Assembly: GCF_030272615.1 (NCBI RefSeq)
Contig: NC_081414.1
Span: forward strand, 762,235,648 to 762,299,647
Length of the DNA stretch: 64,000 bases
Source: Cryptomeria japonica
Lineage: Eukaryota; Streptophyta; Pinopsida; Cupressales; Cupressaceae
Reading direction: 5' to 3'
Position 1 is the first letter of the stretch; every line of letters begins with the position of its first letter. Below the pieces are notes generated by a model that saw only the letters and a program-made list of their open reading frames with translations, was not told where the DNA came from and did not search any database. A program made the translations under genes and the position numbers. Below are positions 10,985-23,747 of the stretch, in pieces.

Positions 10985-12545
10985 TTTTTTAAAAGAATTT
11001 ATTTTAATTTTAAAATCTGAAATGATTTGCATGCAAAAAGAAAAAGTAGAATAAAAATGTTTGAGAAATGTTTCTTATATGCCTAAATTAATTTCTTTTG
11101 TTTTTTCAATTTCACAATAAAAACTTACTCTAATCAACAGTTATATAAGTTTTAGTTTTAAATTTATTCTAAAATTAATTGTTGATTCATTTAACAACAT
11201 TAAAAAATGAATTTATTTTAATTTTAAAATGTGAATTGATTTTCATCCAAAAACAAAAAGGATAGAATAGAAATGTTGTTTATATATTTAGATTAGTTTC
11301 TTTTCATTTTTCAATTTCACAACTAAAATATACTCTGACAATTTAATATCAATTAATTTCTACTAATGCTATACAATATAAGCTTAACTTTTATTTTAAA
11401 ATATATAAATAATATGTATTACATAAATAAGTATAAAGAAAAACTAGAAATATCAAATTCATTTATTCTTATTTATCATTAGGGTTTGATTTGATTATCA
11501 TTTGGTTTAATTACTCTAAGGTTTAGGGTAAGAATAAAGATTAAGAGAGTTTAAGCTATCGTAAAATGTCTTTATTTCATTAGAAGAAAGTTTGAAAATA
11601 TTGAAATAAGGAAAAAGATATTCATAAGAAAAGTACATAATATTAAAGATTCTTTTAATATTCTATAAAAAATGATAATAAGTGTTATGAATGCATTATC
11701 CTACAATAGTTTATATAAGTTTTAGTTTTAAATTTATTCTAAAACTAATTGTTGATTCATTTAACATATTAATTTATTTTAATTTTAAAATGTGAATTGA
11801 TTTTCATGCAAAAACAAAAAGGGTAGAATAAAAATGTTGTTTATATATTTAGATTAATTTTTTTTCTTTTTTCAATTTCACAACTAAAAACATACTCTAA
11901 CAATTTAATATCAATTAATTTTTACTAATGCCTATATAGTGTAGGTTTAAATTTTATTTAAAAATATATCAATAATATATATTACATAAATAAGTATAAG
12001 AAAAAAATAGAAATATCAAATTACTATTGATGATTCTCATTTATTCTTGTTCATCTAATATATTTATTAATAATGTATATTTTGATATAGCCTTTGTTAA
12101 TTTTATTATTATTCAAATAATTTTTAAATATTTTATTGATGTTTCAAATTATTTCATAAAAATTAAACCCTTAATTAAGTATCTGATTTTATTATCATTA
12201 AGGTTTGATAAGAACTTAACTAAGATTTTGGTTTAATTATTGTTAGGGTTAGGGTTAGAATAAAGGTTATGAGTAAGATAATTTTAATTAGAAGAAACTT
12301 TAAACTATTTTAAAATGTATATATTTTAAATTTATAGTAAAAATATCATTTCAATTAAAAGAGAGTTTAAGCTATTTTAAAATGTCTTTATTTCATTAGA
12401 ACAAATTTTCAAGGTAATTATTTCATAAAATTATTGAAATAAGAAAAGAAAAATATTCATAAGAAAATTACATAATAATAAAGATTTTTGTAATATTTTA
12501 TAAAAAATGATAATAAGTGTTATGAATTAATTATCCTACAATATT
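10985..12545. repeat. Nested tandem duplications of AT-rich blocks
   Basis: A block of about 310 bp at 11141-11455 recurs at 11707-12022, with a partial, more diverged copy at 10985-11140 and a fragment at 12739-12800. A second block, beginning with GAGAGTTTAAGCTAT (11543) and ending in an ATTATCCTACAAT motif (11708), recurs at 12361-12541. The copies share small differences, which indicates successive duplication of a composite unit. Confidence 0.7.
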
Positions 12546-15500
12546 TACCTATACTATAACCCTAACCCCTAAACTTAATCTCTTCAATTGAATTCCAACC
12601 CTAACCTAACCTTAAGGTTAACTCTAACAATATAGTTTTTAAATTTTTGAAATTATATCATAAAGGTTAAACCATTAATTAATATTTTGGTTTGATTACC
12701 ATTAGAATTTGATAAAAATTCAAAATCATACCCTAATCATTTAAAGTTATATAAGTTTCAATTTTAAAGTTATTCTGAAAGTAATTGTTGATTCAGTCAA
12801 CAACATAAAAAAAATACAAACCCTAACTATAATTAAAACCTTACCATAATAAAAACATCACCTTGACAATATCTTTAATCTAGACCTAATTGAACTCTAA
12901 ACCATAACTTGACCCTAAACTTAACACTTAACCTATGATATAAACCCTTGAATCTTGACATAATCCTAAATGTAACCCTAATCTTAAGTCTAACCATAAT
13001 CTTAGCCCTATCCCTAACCTTAACCCTAAGCATGATACAAATCTAGACCCTACCTACAATCCTAACCCTAACCCTTAACCATAACTTGAACCCTCTAATA
13101 TAAACCTTTAACCCTTAACCCCAACCCTAACACTATAATATAAACCCTAACCCTAAAAATAAAACTAACCATAATCATAAATCCTAATCTTAACCCTAAT
13201 CCTAATCCCATGATATAAATCCTATCCATGGAAATAATCATAAAAATAAAACTAAATCCTAAGCCTAACAACAATAGTAAACCTAACCCTAACCTTAAAC
13301 CCTAAATCCAAAACCTAACCATTAGCCTAACCCTAACAATTATGTAAACCCTTATTGCAATCCTAACCCTAACCATTAACCTAACCCTAAAAGTGATGCT
13401 AACCATAACTATCCCTAACCATAATTATAAATATAAATCCTAACCCTAGACACAATGCTAAACGTAACCCTAAATCTTAAGCCTAACCATAATCTTAACC
13501 CTTTCCCTAACCATAATCCTAACCATGATATAAATCCAAATCCTAACCATTAGCCTAACCCTAACAATGATGTAAACCCTAACTATAATCCTAACCATAA
13601 CTATAACCCTTTAATATAAACCCTTAACCCTAACCCTAACATTGTGATATAAACCCTACCCCTAAACATAAAACTAATCATAATCGCAAATCCTAATCCT
13701 AACCCTAATCCTTATCCCATGGTATAAACCCTAACCCTAAAAATAATCATAACAATAACACTAAATCCTAAGCCTAACAACAATCATAACCCTAAACTTA
13801 AACCCTAAATCCAAAACCTAACCATTAACCTAACCCTAATAATGATGTCAACCCTTACTGCAATCCTAACCCTAGCTATTAACCTAACCCTGAAAGTGAT
13901 GCAAATCATAATCATTAGCCTAACCCTAACCCTAACCATGTTGTAAATCCAAACCATACCCATTAACTTAATCCTAACAATGATGTAAACCATAAGCATA
14001 ATCATAACGCTAACCCTATGATATAAACCCTAACCCTCGATATAATCCTAAACATAACCCTAAATCCTAAACATAACTGCAATCTTAGCCCTAACCCTAA
14101 CCTTAACTCTAACCATGATCTAAATGCAAACTCTAACCATTAACCTAACCCTAAAAGTAATGCAAACCATAACTATAACCCTAACCCTAACCCTACATTT
14201 AACCCTATGATATAAACCCTAACCCTACACATAATCCTAACCATAACCATAAATCATAAGCCTAAACAAAATCCTAATGGTGAACCTAACCCTAACCATT
14301 AACCTAAACCTAAGAATGATGCAATATCTATCTATAATCGTAACCCTAACCCTATGATATAAACCCTAACCATAGACATAACCCTAACCCTAATTCTAAA
14401 TATTAAGCCTTTGAACCACAATCATAAAATTAACCATAACCCTAACCATGATGCTAAAACTAACCCCAACCCTACATGTAAACCCTAACCCTAAATGTAA
14501 AACTAACCATAATCATAAATCCTAATCCTAACCCTAATCCTAATCCCATGATATAAACCCTAAAACTAGAAATAATCATAACAGTAATACTATATCCTAA
14601 TCCTAGCAACAATCGTAACCCTAACCCTAACCTTAAACCCCAAATTTAAACCCTAACCATTAACCTAACCCTAAAAGTGATGCAAACTATAACTATAACC
14701 CTGACCCTAACCCTTAACCCTGAGTCTAACCTTATGATATAAATCCTAACCCTACACATAATCCTAACCATAACCATAAATCCTAAGCCTAAACACAATC
14801 TTAAGCCTAACCCTGACCTTGACCATAACCATTAACCTAACTGTAACAATTATGTAAATTCTATCTATAATCCTAACCCTTACCCTAATCATATGATATA
14901 AATCCTAACCCTAGACATAACCCTAACCATAATTCTAAATATTAAGCCTAACCAAAATCTTAAACTTAACCATAACCCTAACCATGATGCTAATCCTCAC
15001 CCTAACAATGTGATATAAATTGTAACCCTAAACATAAAACTAACCATAAATGTAAATCCTAATCCTAACCACAATCTTAACCCTAACCCTAGTCATGATG
15101 TAAATCCAAACCCTAACCATTAAACTAACGTTAACAATGATGTAAACCCCAACTATAATCCTAACCCTAACCATAACCCTAACCCTAGCCCTATGATATA
15201 AACCCTAACCCTACACATAATCTTAACTATAACCCTAAATTCTAAGCCTAGCCACAATCTTAACATTAACTGTAACACTAAACATGATGTAAATCCAAAC
15301 CCTAACAATTAACCTAACCTTACTAATGATGTGAACCCTAACTATAATCCTAAACCTAACCCTTAATCATAACTGTAACCCTAGCCCTAACCGTAATTGT
15401 AACCCTAACACTATGATACAAACTCTAATCGTAGACATAATCCTAACCATATACCTAAAAACTAAGCCTAATTAGAAGCTTAACCCTTGCCATGATGTAA

Positions 15501-15900
15501 ATCTCAACCCTAACCATTAGCCTAACCCTAACAATGATGCAAACCCTAATTATAATCCTAACTTTAACCCTAACCCTAGACATAATCCTTACCATAATGC
15601 TAAATCCAAAGCCTAACCACAATCTTAATCATATCCCTAATCCTAATCATGAAGTAAATCAAAACCCTAACCATTAACCTAATCCTAACAATGATGTAAA
15701 ACCTAACTATAATCCTAACCTTACACATAGCTCTATGATATACACATAATCCTAACCATAACCCTAAATCCTAGCCTAATCATAATCTTAATGCTAACTA
15801 TAACACTAAACATGATGTAAATCCAAACCCTAACCATTAACCTAACCCTAACTTAACTATAATCCTAATCATAACCCTTAACCCTAACCCTAACCCTAAT
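12540..15900 (+). repeat. Degenerate CCCTAA (telomere-like) tandem array, about 3.4 kb
   Basis: Nearly all of this stretch consists of CCCTAA and one-base variants (CCATAA, TCCTAA, CCTTAA) on the forward strand, in a single orientation. The basic unit is mostly six bases, not the seven-base CCCTAAA of most plants. A higher-order pattern is visible. The phrase TATGATATAAACCCTAACC or a close variant recurs at about 14012, 14207, 14355, 14549, 14734, 14895, 15195 and 15411, alternating with ACAATGATGTAAACCC-type phrases, so amplification acted on units of roughly 150-215 bp. Reverse-strand open frames here are artefacts of the repeat. Confidence 0.9.
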
Positions 15901-16108
15901 AGAAAGCCAAAATGAACCGTATTCCTTATTGAATTAGGATAACAATTTATTAGGCCTACTGTTTTGATTCCAATCCTAACTATAATTCTAAATCTAGAAT
16001 TGAACCAAATGGAATCCTAAATCCAACACTGTACCAATCCAAAATATATAACTATACAAGAATAAATAATTTAAAATTAATTTATGTCATGTCTTTCAAT
16101 TCATGCTC

Positions 16109-16178
16109 CCACTGCTACTAGCTTATATATATTTAGAATAAGCGGAGAGATGTCCTTCTTGAGGCACCTATTGCACTT
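16109..16178. repeat. End module shared with the 44-kb foldback element
   Basis: Begins CCACTGCTACTAG, runs through an AT-rich segment, and includes a CCTTCTTGAGGCACCTATT stretch. The same order, diverged, occurs at 44038-44115 as one arm of an inverted repeat, also just downstream of scattered CCCTAA-type sequence. Confidence 0.5.
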
Positions 16179-16201
16179 AAATGTTGATGTAAACCCTTAA
16201 C

Positions 16202-16221
16202 TACATACAAATGTAGATTTT
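16202..16221. repeat. Right copy of 20-bp direct repeat flanking the 5.8-kb insert
   Basis: TACATACAAATGTAGATTTT, 19 of 20 bases identical to 10341-10360. The sequence after it continues exactly as in copy B. Confidence 0.75.
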
Positions 16222-16665
16222 ATAGTTATAATGGCAATGATGTAGAGAAGGATATAAAGGAGAGATATTAAAACTTAATAATGAAGCAATTAGTGGATCG
16301 TAGGAAATTGTGCATTATAAAATTAAACAATTAATTTGTAAGATCAATAATATTAAAACTGGAATCTTGATGGTGTAATTTTAGTTATTTTCTTGGAAAT
16401 ACATATAATTTACATTGAAAAATGAAGAGGATTTATGATTTGATGAGGTGAACAAAGACTATAATATATAAATAAAAGTGTCTTATATATATTTTATTTG
16501 AATTCGATCTATTTTAGTTTAAAATGAAATTACAGATGTAAAGTTTTAAATATATTAGTATGTGCCAATATTTTTTAATTAGATATCAATTGAAGGTCAA
16601 CCAAATGTGATTAATATTTATATCTTATAAACCTCACACAATCACTTTTGGAGGTATTTTTAAAT

Positions 16666-17891
16666 GGTTGTAGTTCTAGGGCCTTGGTCTATATGTTAGA
16701 GTAGATAAAAGTACTTCATTTTTTATGATTTCATACATTATATTTACTTTTTTGGTCATTTTAAATAGAATGGAAAAATAAAATTTGACGCAAAATGTTA
16801 TAAAATTTCAAATACCCATTAAATATAACAAAGTCAACCTTATACATATCTCTTATAGTATTTAATTAAGATTCTTCAAAAGAAAAAATATTTCTTATAT
16901 ATTATGAACTTAATGGTTAGCTCTTATATACTACAAATATCATCCAAAAATATCTAAAATATAAAATCATTATTAAAATTTACATAATATATTATTTCTA
17001 TATGTTCAATTCTCTACATTATAATTTTATGCAAAATAAGTGCATACTCAGTTTTTCAAAAGAAATCATAATTTGTACTACAAGAAATTGACTAAATTTA
17101 TAATACAATGACTTTAAAACCATGTTAGAATCTTTCATAAACACTACTTTCCCCTCAGAAAAAAAGATCTATAACTAATAATAAATCTAGATGAAAATAA
17201 TAATGGTTTTATATCTTAATGTTATGAGATGAATTACAAGGGTAAAATACAAATATATAAACCTCATGAACGCATGGACTACAAAGATGAAAAGTCTAAT
17301 ATTGAGTTAAACCTCAACCACTCTAAATCAAAATCTATGTTAAGTCAATCAAATTGATAAGCCAAGATATTGATTTCTAACAATAAATGGGTACACTGAA
17401 TTTAACTAAGATGAATGTTACGAGAGATAGTAGAGGTGTAACCTAATTACCATTAATCATGAGTTGATAGGTAGTAGCAAAACTTGTTTACTTAAATTTC
17501 ATACACATACACACATAGATAGATGCATACATGCATGTACATACATAAATACATGCATATGATAGATTATTTCAACACAAAATTATGAGTAGAAAATTCT
17601 TTATGACCTAAAAAAATTTCATTATTATTTTGAGCCATTTATATTTTATTCACATATAAATGGGTGTTGAGGATTAGTATATCAATTTTTCATGATATTA
17701 AAGAGAAAATATTAGTACAAGCAAGAAATAGCTATCAATAATATTATTAACTTATGCTTAAAGATGTGGTGGATGCATTACTTTAAGAGAAATTAAATGT
17801 AACTCTTTAGATTTCATCTAAGATGCATTAGTAATTTAAAGAAAATAAAAAGAGAAATATGAAGAGAAAAGATAAAGGGAATTTAATAATC
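16666..17891. other. No recognised gene
   Basis: AT-rich DNA without convincing coding potential. A short run of CATA/CATG-type microsatellite lies at about 17500-17570. Confidence 0.4.
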
Positions 17892-17907
17892 AACATAAAA
17901 AAGGAAT
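17892..17907. repeat. Left target-site duplication of LINE-B
   Basis: AACATAAAAAAGGAAT, matching AACATAAAGAAGGAAT at 25557-25572 in 15 of 16 bases. LINE sequence starts directly after it. Confidence 0.8.
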
Positions 17908-19438
17908 GGCACACTTTCCAGGAGCAGGAGTTGATGCGGGAAAAGGTTCAGGTTTGAATTCGTATGATGCTAGTTCTGGGAGCCCATGGGATTCCCCCAT
18001 GACTCGCCCCATTAAATCAGTCCGTGATCCTTTGGATGGGGCCTCAAAGGATACATGGGATGGTGGTACCATTTAGAATACTTCCAATGCTAAATCTAGC
18101 ACTTTCGACAAATCTGGTGAGGTTGAGGGCCCCAATAATAAGATTCGCTCTATGGAATGCAACAGGAAATGGGCCTCACTTTTTGCAACAAAACTTAAGG
18201 GTAAGGCCATTTTGTCAGTACCGCATAAAGTGGACCAAGATTCTAGCACTTGCTCCATCTCTATACCAGACTATATTGTGGACCAAAATATGGCTCACAT
18301 GCATTTAGTCTTGGTTGGAAAATTTATTGGATCATGCCCAAATATTAAGCCTGTTAGATCTTGGGTGGCTAGGAAATGGAAAGGTAAAGGTCAAACTGAT
18401 GTTGTGGCTATGGCTAGTGGCTTCTTCTCCTTTTCATTCACTTGTGAAGAAGACTTGATCTGTTTTGGTGGGAGGTCCTTGGATGCTAGGCAAAGCCTTG
18501 CTGGTCCTTAAAAAGTGGGAACTAGGTTTTAATACCAAAGAATGGGTATGTAATCAAGCCCCTATCTTGGGTCAGACTGTCAAGTCTACCCATGGAATTC
18601 TGGGGAGAAGAAATATTTGTGGGTATTATAGCCTACTTTGGTGAGCTAATCTCAGTTGACCCAATGACTGCAGCTAAAAGGCGACTAGTTTATGCCAGAC
18701 TATGTGTCAGTGTCAAACAGTCTACAAACCTACCTTTTGAGGTTGATCATTTCTCCAAGATTGACAGATGGGTGTAGAAATTGGAGTATGAATCCATCCC
18801 CTTTGCATGTTTCCATTGTAAAAAAGTGGGCCACTGGGTGAGGCAGTGTCTGGTTGAGCCAAAGAAAGAATGGAGGAAGAGGAATGATTTGCCACTCATG
18901 GAGAAGATGGATGCCCTGGCTGCAGATCCTCCCTCAAATGTTTTGGGCCTTGATCTGGTTGAATCTTTGCCTAGATTTGAGTCAATCATTCCTATTGCGC
19001 TTGATCTAAACCTCTCATCCCCTAAGGAGAATATTGGGAAATCCCCTACTATGGATGCCCTCTGTGTTGATTTGGTTCTCCCAAATTCTTCTGGAGCTGC
19101 TCAGGATATTCCCATTCCATTGATTGTTGATATGGATAGCTCCATTGATTCAAAACCCCTAACCTCCCCTTTGTAGGAATCATCTCTTGAGGACTCCGCT
19201 CCCTTTATTGAGGTCAAATCTAGAAACAGAAGAAGGAACTCCCCTATTGGCCAAAGCACTCCGCTCTTAGGGGGGTCTTAACCAGAAATAGACAAAAAGT
19301 GGATTGTGGGTCAGAATCAAGGGGGGTGGGGAGACCACCCAATATAGTTAGCAAAGATAGGCAAAGTCGGGTTACCATTGCAGACAGAGCCCAAAGAATG
19401 ATACCAGAAATGGGGATGGGATCCCCCTCTCATGCTAA
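17906..19438 (+). pseudogene. LINE-B ORF1: DUF4283 nucleic-acid-binding protein with CCHC zinc knuckle
   Basis: The frame from the ATG at 17906 (its first two bases are in the target duplication) gives a Gly/Ser-rich leader. One stop near 18074 is followed by a long open stretch to 18511. The DUF4283 core is clear: LVGKFIGSCPNIKPVRSWV (near 18310-18370), then GFFSFSFTCEEDL. A frameshift near 18500-18590 follows. The CCHC knuckle, preceded by YESIPF, is intact (CFHC-x3-GH-x4-C, near 18810-18850) after a TAG that replaces an expected Gln codon (18775-18777). The C-terminal part is Pro/Asp/Leu-rich and ends in a basic RNRRRNS patch. The protein would bind LINE RNA as a chaperone. Confidence 0.85.
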
Positions 19439-22400
19439 ATGAAAGTCATCTCTTGGAATATAAGGGGTTTAAATCACCCCCACAAGCATGACTTTCTATC
19501 CAATTTGATTAGAGATCAGAAACCTGATATTTGCCTTGTCTAAGAAACAAAAAGTCCTGGTAGAAAAGTCGAAAAAATTAAGATGGTGATATTTGGAGAT
19601 TGTGGTGTTCACTGTGTGGATGAAAATGGTGCTTCAGGAGGTATTTCCACCCTTTGGAATCCAAGACTGCTAAGTGGTAAGAAGGTTCTCTCTTCTCCTA
19701 ATCACATTGCTACTAGATTCTTTAATCTTAAAGATGGAACCTCCTAGGTTATTTTCAACATCTATGCTCCTAATGGGAGATCTTCTAGGAAAGCCCTCTG
19801 GTCTTCCATTTTCCATGCTATATTGCTCTTCCCTAATGAGAAATGGGTTCTTCTTGGCGATTTCAATACCCCTCTCTCTAATCTAGAGAATCTTGGGTTA
19901 TACCTATCTCTATTGATAGTAGACAAGACTTGGCTAACATGATCAACTCTTTGAGACTTTTGGACTTGGATCTTATTGGTGCCAAGTTTACCTGGTCCAA
20001 TAGACATAGTGGAGAGGATCTTATTCAGGTTAAGCTTGATAGGGGACTTGTCTCTCCTGATTGGCTTTAGATGGCTTCCTGTTGTCTTAGTGGCTTGGCT
20101 CGTATTGGATCTGATCACTTCCCCATCTGTCTCTCGGTTACTCCATTGTCTGGCAGAAAGGCGTACCCCTTCAAATTTGAAAAAATTGGCTGATGGCCCC
20201 TAAAATCCAAGATAATATTACAGAGTGATGGAATATTGATATCCAGGGCACGACTATGTTTCCTATAGCCCAGAAGATTTTAAATGTCAAGTCTAATATT
20301 CAACATTGGAACAAATGCACCTTTGGCAATATCTTCAAAGCTAAAGAGAAGCTCAAATTGGATCTTGAGGAGGTTCAAAACCATATTCAAGTTTACAGGT
20401 TTGATAAAGATGTCTCAAACAAAGAAATTGATATTTTGACTAAATTACATGACATTATTTCCAAAGAAGAGGAATTTTGGAAGCAGAGATCTAGAGTTTT
20501 ATGGCTTAAAAGTGGCGACAAAAACACTTTTATTTCATATGATGACTCTTAAGCACAAGACTGTTAATAGAATTAAAAAAATTCAGATTAGACAGAGATG
20601 GGTTGATAAGCATGATGAGATTTGCCAAGAAGCCATCAATTTTTTCTCTAATCTCCTTTCTGTGAATTAGTCTCTTGATCCTCTAGCCCAGAATGAAACC
20701 TTGCAGGAGGTTCCCTCCATCATTTCTAAAGACATGAACCTAGAGCTTACTAGAATTCCCTCTCTCGATGAAGTTCACAATGTGGTTTTCTCTTTTGAAG
20801 GTAACAAGGTCCCCGACCCTGATGATTTCCCTCTTTTTTTCTTTCAGAGTTTTTGGCAGATTATTTGCTCTGATGTGGTCATTGTAGCTCAAGATTTTTT
20901 CAGATCTTGCTCTCTCTTGAAGGAGCCAAACGCCACCTTCCTAGTCCTCATCCCTAAGAAACCTAACACCTACTCTTTTTCAGGATTTTAGACCTATTAG
21001 CCTTTGCAATTCTATTTATTAAATTTTTACCAAGATTCTGGTGGTCGAGCTTAATATTTCCATCCCCTCTTTAATTTCTAAACATAAAAATGGGTTTTCC
21101 CTGGGAGGAAGATCTTGGATTTTGTTATTGTGGTGCATGAGAATATCCACTCCCTTTCTATCAATAAAAAACCTGGGTTTTTTCTGAAACTGGACCTGCT
21201 GAAAAATTTTGATAGAGTCAATTGGAGATTTCTCCTCCAAATCCTTAGGGATTTTGGATTTGGAGATAACTTCATCCAGATCATTGAGAAATGTGTTTCC
21301 ACCCCAAAAATTTTTGTGTTGATTAATGGATCTGCCTCTAGTTTCCTCTCTGCATCTAGGGGCATAAGATAAGGGGATCCTCTATCTCCTTTCCTTTTCA
21401 TTCTAATGAGTGAATCTCTCAGTAAAATTATTTAGAGGGAAGTCAAAAATAGAAATATTACAAGCTTACAACCCTCCTCTTAGGGCTCCATATGCTCTCA
21501 CCAACAATTTGTCAATGATACTCTATTGATGCGGGAAGAATCGATTAAAGAAGCTAAGAATTTAAAAAAGACTCTGAATATCTATGAACATGGTTCAAGG
21601 CAAAATAAATAGCCTGGCTAAAAACTCCATTTTCTTCTTTAACATCCCTGAACACAGGAAATTAAAGATTGCCTTGATTATTGGTGGTAAAGTTGGAACT
21701 TTGCTCAACTCTTATTTAGGTCTTCCTCTCTACCATTGTCTGACTCCTAACTCCTTTTGGGCGAATCTTATAGACAAATTTGAGAACAAATTGGCTGGGT
21801 GGAAAGGAGCTTTGTTAAGCCAAGCTGGTAAACTCTAGCTGCTCAAAGCCTCGCTTCAGAGTCTCTCGGTTTATGCTATGAGTCTATTAAAAATCCCAGC
21901 CAAAATTGTTGATAAATTTGAAAGAATTCAAAAAAAAATTCTGGACTATAACTAAATCTAAGAATAGATTACATCTTGTGGCTTGGAATCAGGTTTGCCT
22001 TCCTAAATCCATGGGGGGTCTGGATATCCAGAATCTGAGAGATTTTAATAAAGGCCTAATGGCCAAACAGCTATGGAGATGTCTTAAAGAGAATAATGAA
22101 TGGATTGACATATTCAAACATTAATACCACATTTTGGATATCTAAAATGCTCTGGAAACTTATGATCTTCCCAATGCGGTTTCTAATTTATGGAGCAATT
22201 TCTTTGGCTCCTCCAAAGTTATCTTGCATGGTCATAGATGGATGCTAGGGAATGGTACCAAAATCAGATTTTGGGATGACTAGTGGACTGGTAATGGCCT
22301 CCTATCAGACTCTATTTGGGAAACTCCCTTCTAATAATTATTTCTTAGAAAAATTGACATCTGGGTGCCTGATTATATTAGAAATGGAGTCTGGTTGGAC

Positions 22401-23644
22401 CTCAATTCTGTAGATAATGCTCTGTTACCAATGCAACCCTGGTTTTATTGTATTCACATCACCCGCTCTTGAGGGGAGGATGAAGTGTTATGGAATTCCT
22501 CCTCTTCTAGGAAGTTCAAGGTTGTTGATGCTTATAAGTTCATCTTTAGAAGTTTCTCCCTCGCACCCCTTTTGGGTTGGTATTTGGAACAAGCACTTAA
22601 TTCCTAAAATTAACATTTTTCTTCTAGTTGTTTATGCAGGATAATATCTCTACCATTGGAAATCTTTGCATAAGAGGTATTCCTCTTACCAATAGATGTT
22701 TTCCTTGTAAAGAGGCAGAGGAAAATGCTTGCCATATGTTGCTTCATTGCGCCTTTGCCAAGGATATCTAGAATCACTTCCTTAACATGTGGAACATTGA
22801 TTGGGTCTTCCCTGATACTATCCATCGAATGTGGTTTGACTAGAAATACCCCTTTGATAATCAGGATTTAGGATTTCTCTAGAATTTATCTCTTCCGCAT
22901 ATTGCCTGGGGAATCTGGAAAGAAAGAAATAATGGAGTCTTTAGGGTTTTGGAAACTCCTGCTTTTGTTGTGTCTTCTAAAATTTGCATTGCTACCAAGG
23001 AGAATTTTCTACACTCCTGCCCTAGAAGAAAGAATGACCATCCCGTCCCTACTCTCCAGGAGGATTGGGATAATATCAATTGGTGGCAAATTGATTGGAC
23101 TATTTCCAATCCATTGCACAAAACCAAGCAGTGCAGACAAAATGTTCTTTGGCATCCTTCCCCTATGGGTTGTATCAAAATTAATGTGGATGGGGTGGCT
23201 AAAGGGAATCCTAGGCCAACCGAGTGTGGGGGAGTGGCTAGGAATCATTATGGTCTACTGGATTCTACGTTGTCGCTCCCTCTGGGAACCCAGTCTAACC
23301 ATAATGTGGAAGCCAGTGCTGCCCACATTGGGTTACACATGGCTAAAACAAAAGGCTTTACTAAAGTCTAGTTGGAATTTTACTCGCTAAATACTTTTAA
23401 TTGTTTGAGTGGACGCACGAATCCTAGATAGATGACAACTAACCTGATCAAGGATTGCCAAGATATAATAAATGAGCTAGTAGATTTCAAAATCTCACAC
23501 ATATACCAGGAAGGAAACATGACGGCAGATCTACTAGCCAATTTGGTGGTGGGATATGTGGTGACTAAATGGTGGAGTAGTAGGGATGCATTCCCCAAAA
23601 ATCTATGTGAGCTGGCCCATGATGATTACTGCATTAATCAATGA
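19439..23644 (+). pseudogene. LINE-B ORF2: endonuclease, reverse transcriptase, zf-RVT and RNase H
   Basis: The ATG at 19439 opens with KVISWNIRGLNHPHK, the first motif of the endonuclease/exonuclease/phosphatase fold. A DICLV block with TAA for Gln, NIYAPN and LLGDFN (near 19855) follow. The RT palm shows FLKLDLLKNFDRVNW (21180-21233) and a GDPLSPFLFIL block (near 21375). The catalytic FADD box is FVND (21508-21519), so a metal-binding Asp is lost. The thumb, with WNQVCLPKSMGGLDI, runs to 22130 and zf-RVT lies around 22550-22800. RNase H (about 23160-23590) has KINVDGVAKGNP at its start and EGNMTADLLAN at its end. Stops and frameshifts are frequent, so it is inactive. The family nicks target DNA and copies its RNA in place. 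Confidence 0.9.
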
Positions 23645-23747
23645 TCTTTCATCATGATTTGATTGAGTTGATGGGGAAATGGCTCTTTTTGATTTTCCCT
23701 AACCGAAGATCTAGAAACTTCCCTGGTGACTGGATTTTCCGTGTTGT

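Larger units (their letters stand above)
10361..16201. mobile_element. 5.8-kb insertion of tandem-repeat and telomere-like DNA into copy A
   Basis: Comparison with copy B defines this segment as foreign to the repeat. It has no coding sequence. From left to right it holds about 600 bp of AT-rich DNA, a set of tandemly repeated AT-rich blocks (10985-12545), a degenerate CCCTAA array (12540-15900), about 200 bp of unique sequence, and a 70-bp end module (16109-16178) also found near 44.04 kb. The 20-bp duplication suits endonuclease-primed (LINE-type) insertion or repair capture of a subtelomeric fragment. I see no poly(A) tail and no convincing terminal inverted repeats. Confidence 0.6.
9511..16665. 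repeat. 1.3-kb dispersed repeat, copy A, interrupted by a 5.8-kb insert
   Basis: The segments 9511-10360 and 16202-16665 together match 26634-27925 in order and orientation at high identity. Copy A is split by foreign DNA (10361-16201), whereas copy B is continuous. The unit contains the 104-codon reverse-strand ORF and a conserved TATA-like site. The ends are not TG...CA and I see no LTR signals. A segmental duplication or a non-autonomous transposon carrying a small ORF both fit. Confidence 0.8.

Noticed and set aside
13805-14005. 66-codon reverse-strand open frame rich in Val, Arg, Ile and Met
   Set aside because: It is the translation of the CCCTAA-type array on the reverse strand and has no gene-like features.
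12540-15900. True chromosome-end telomere
   Set aside because: The array is degenerate, mostly six-base, flanked on both sides by repeat copy A sequence, and so is interstitial.
10361-16201. Terminal inverted repeats making the insert a classical DNA transposon
   Set aside because: The ends share only a loose GGTTTTTACA/GGGTTTACAT-like similarity in inverse orientation, too weak, and the 20-bp duplication is longer than usual for such elements.
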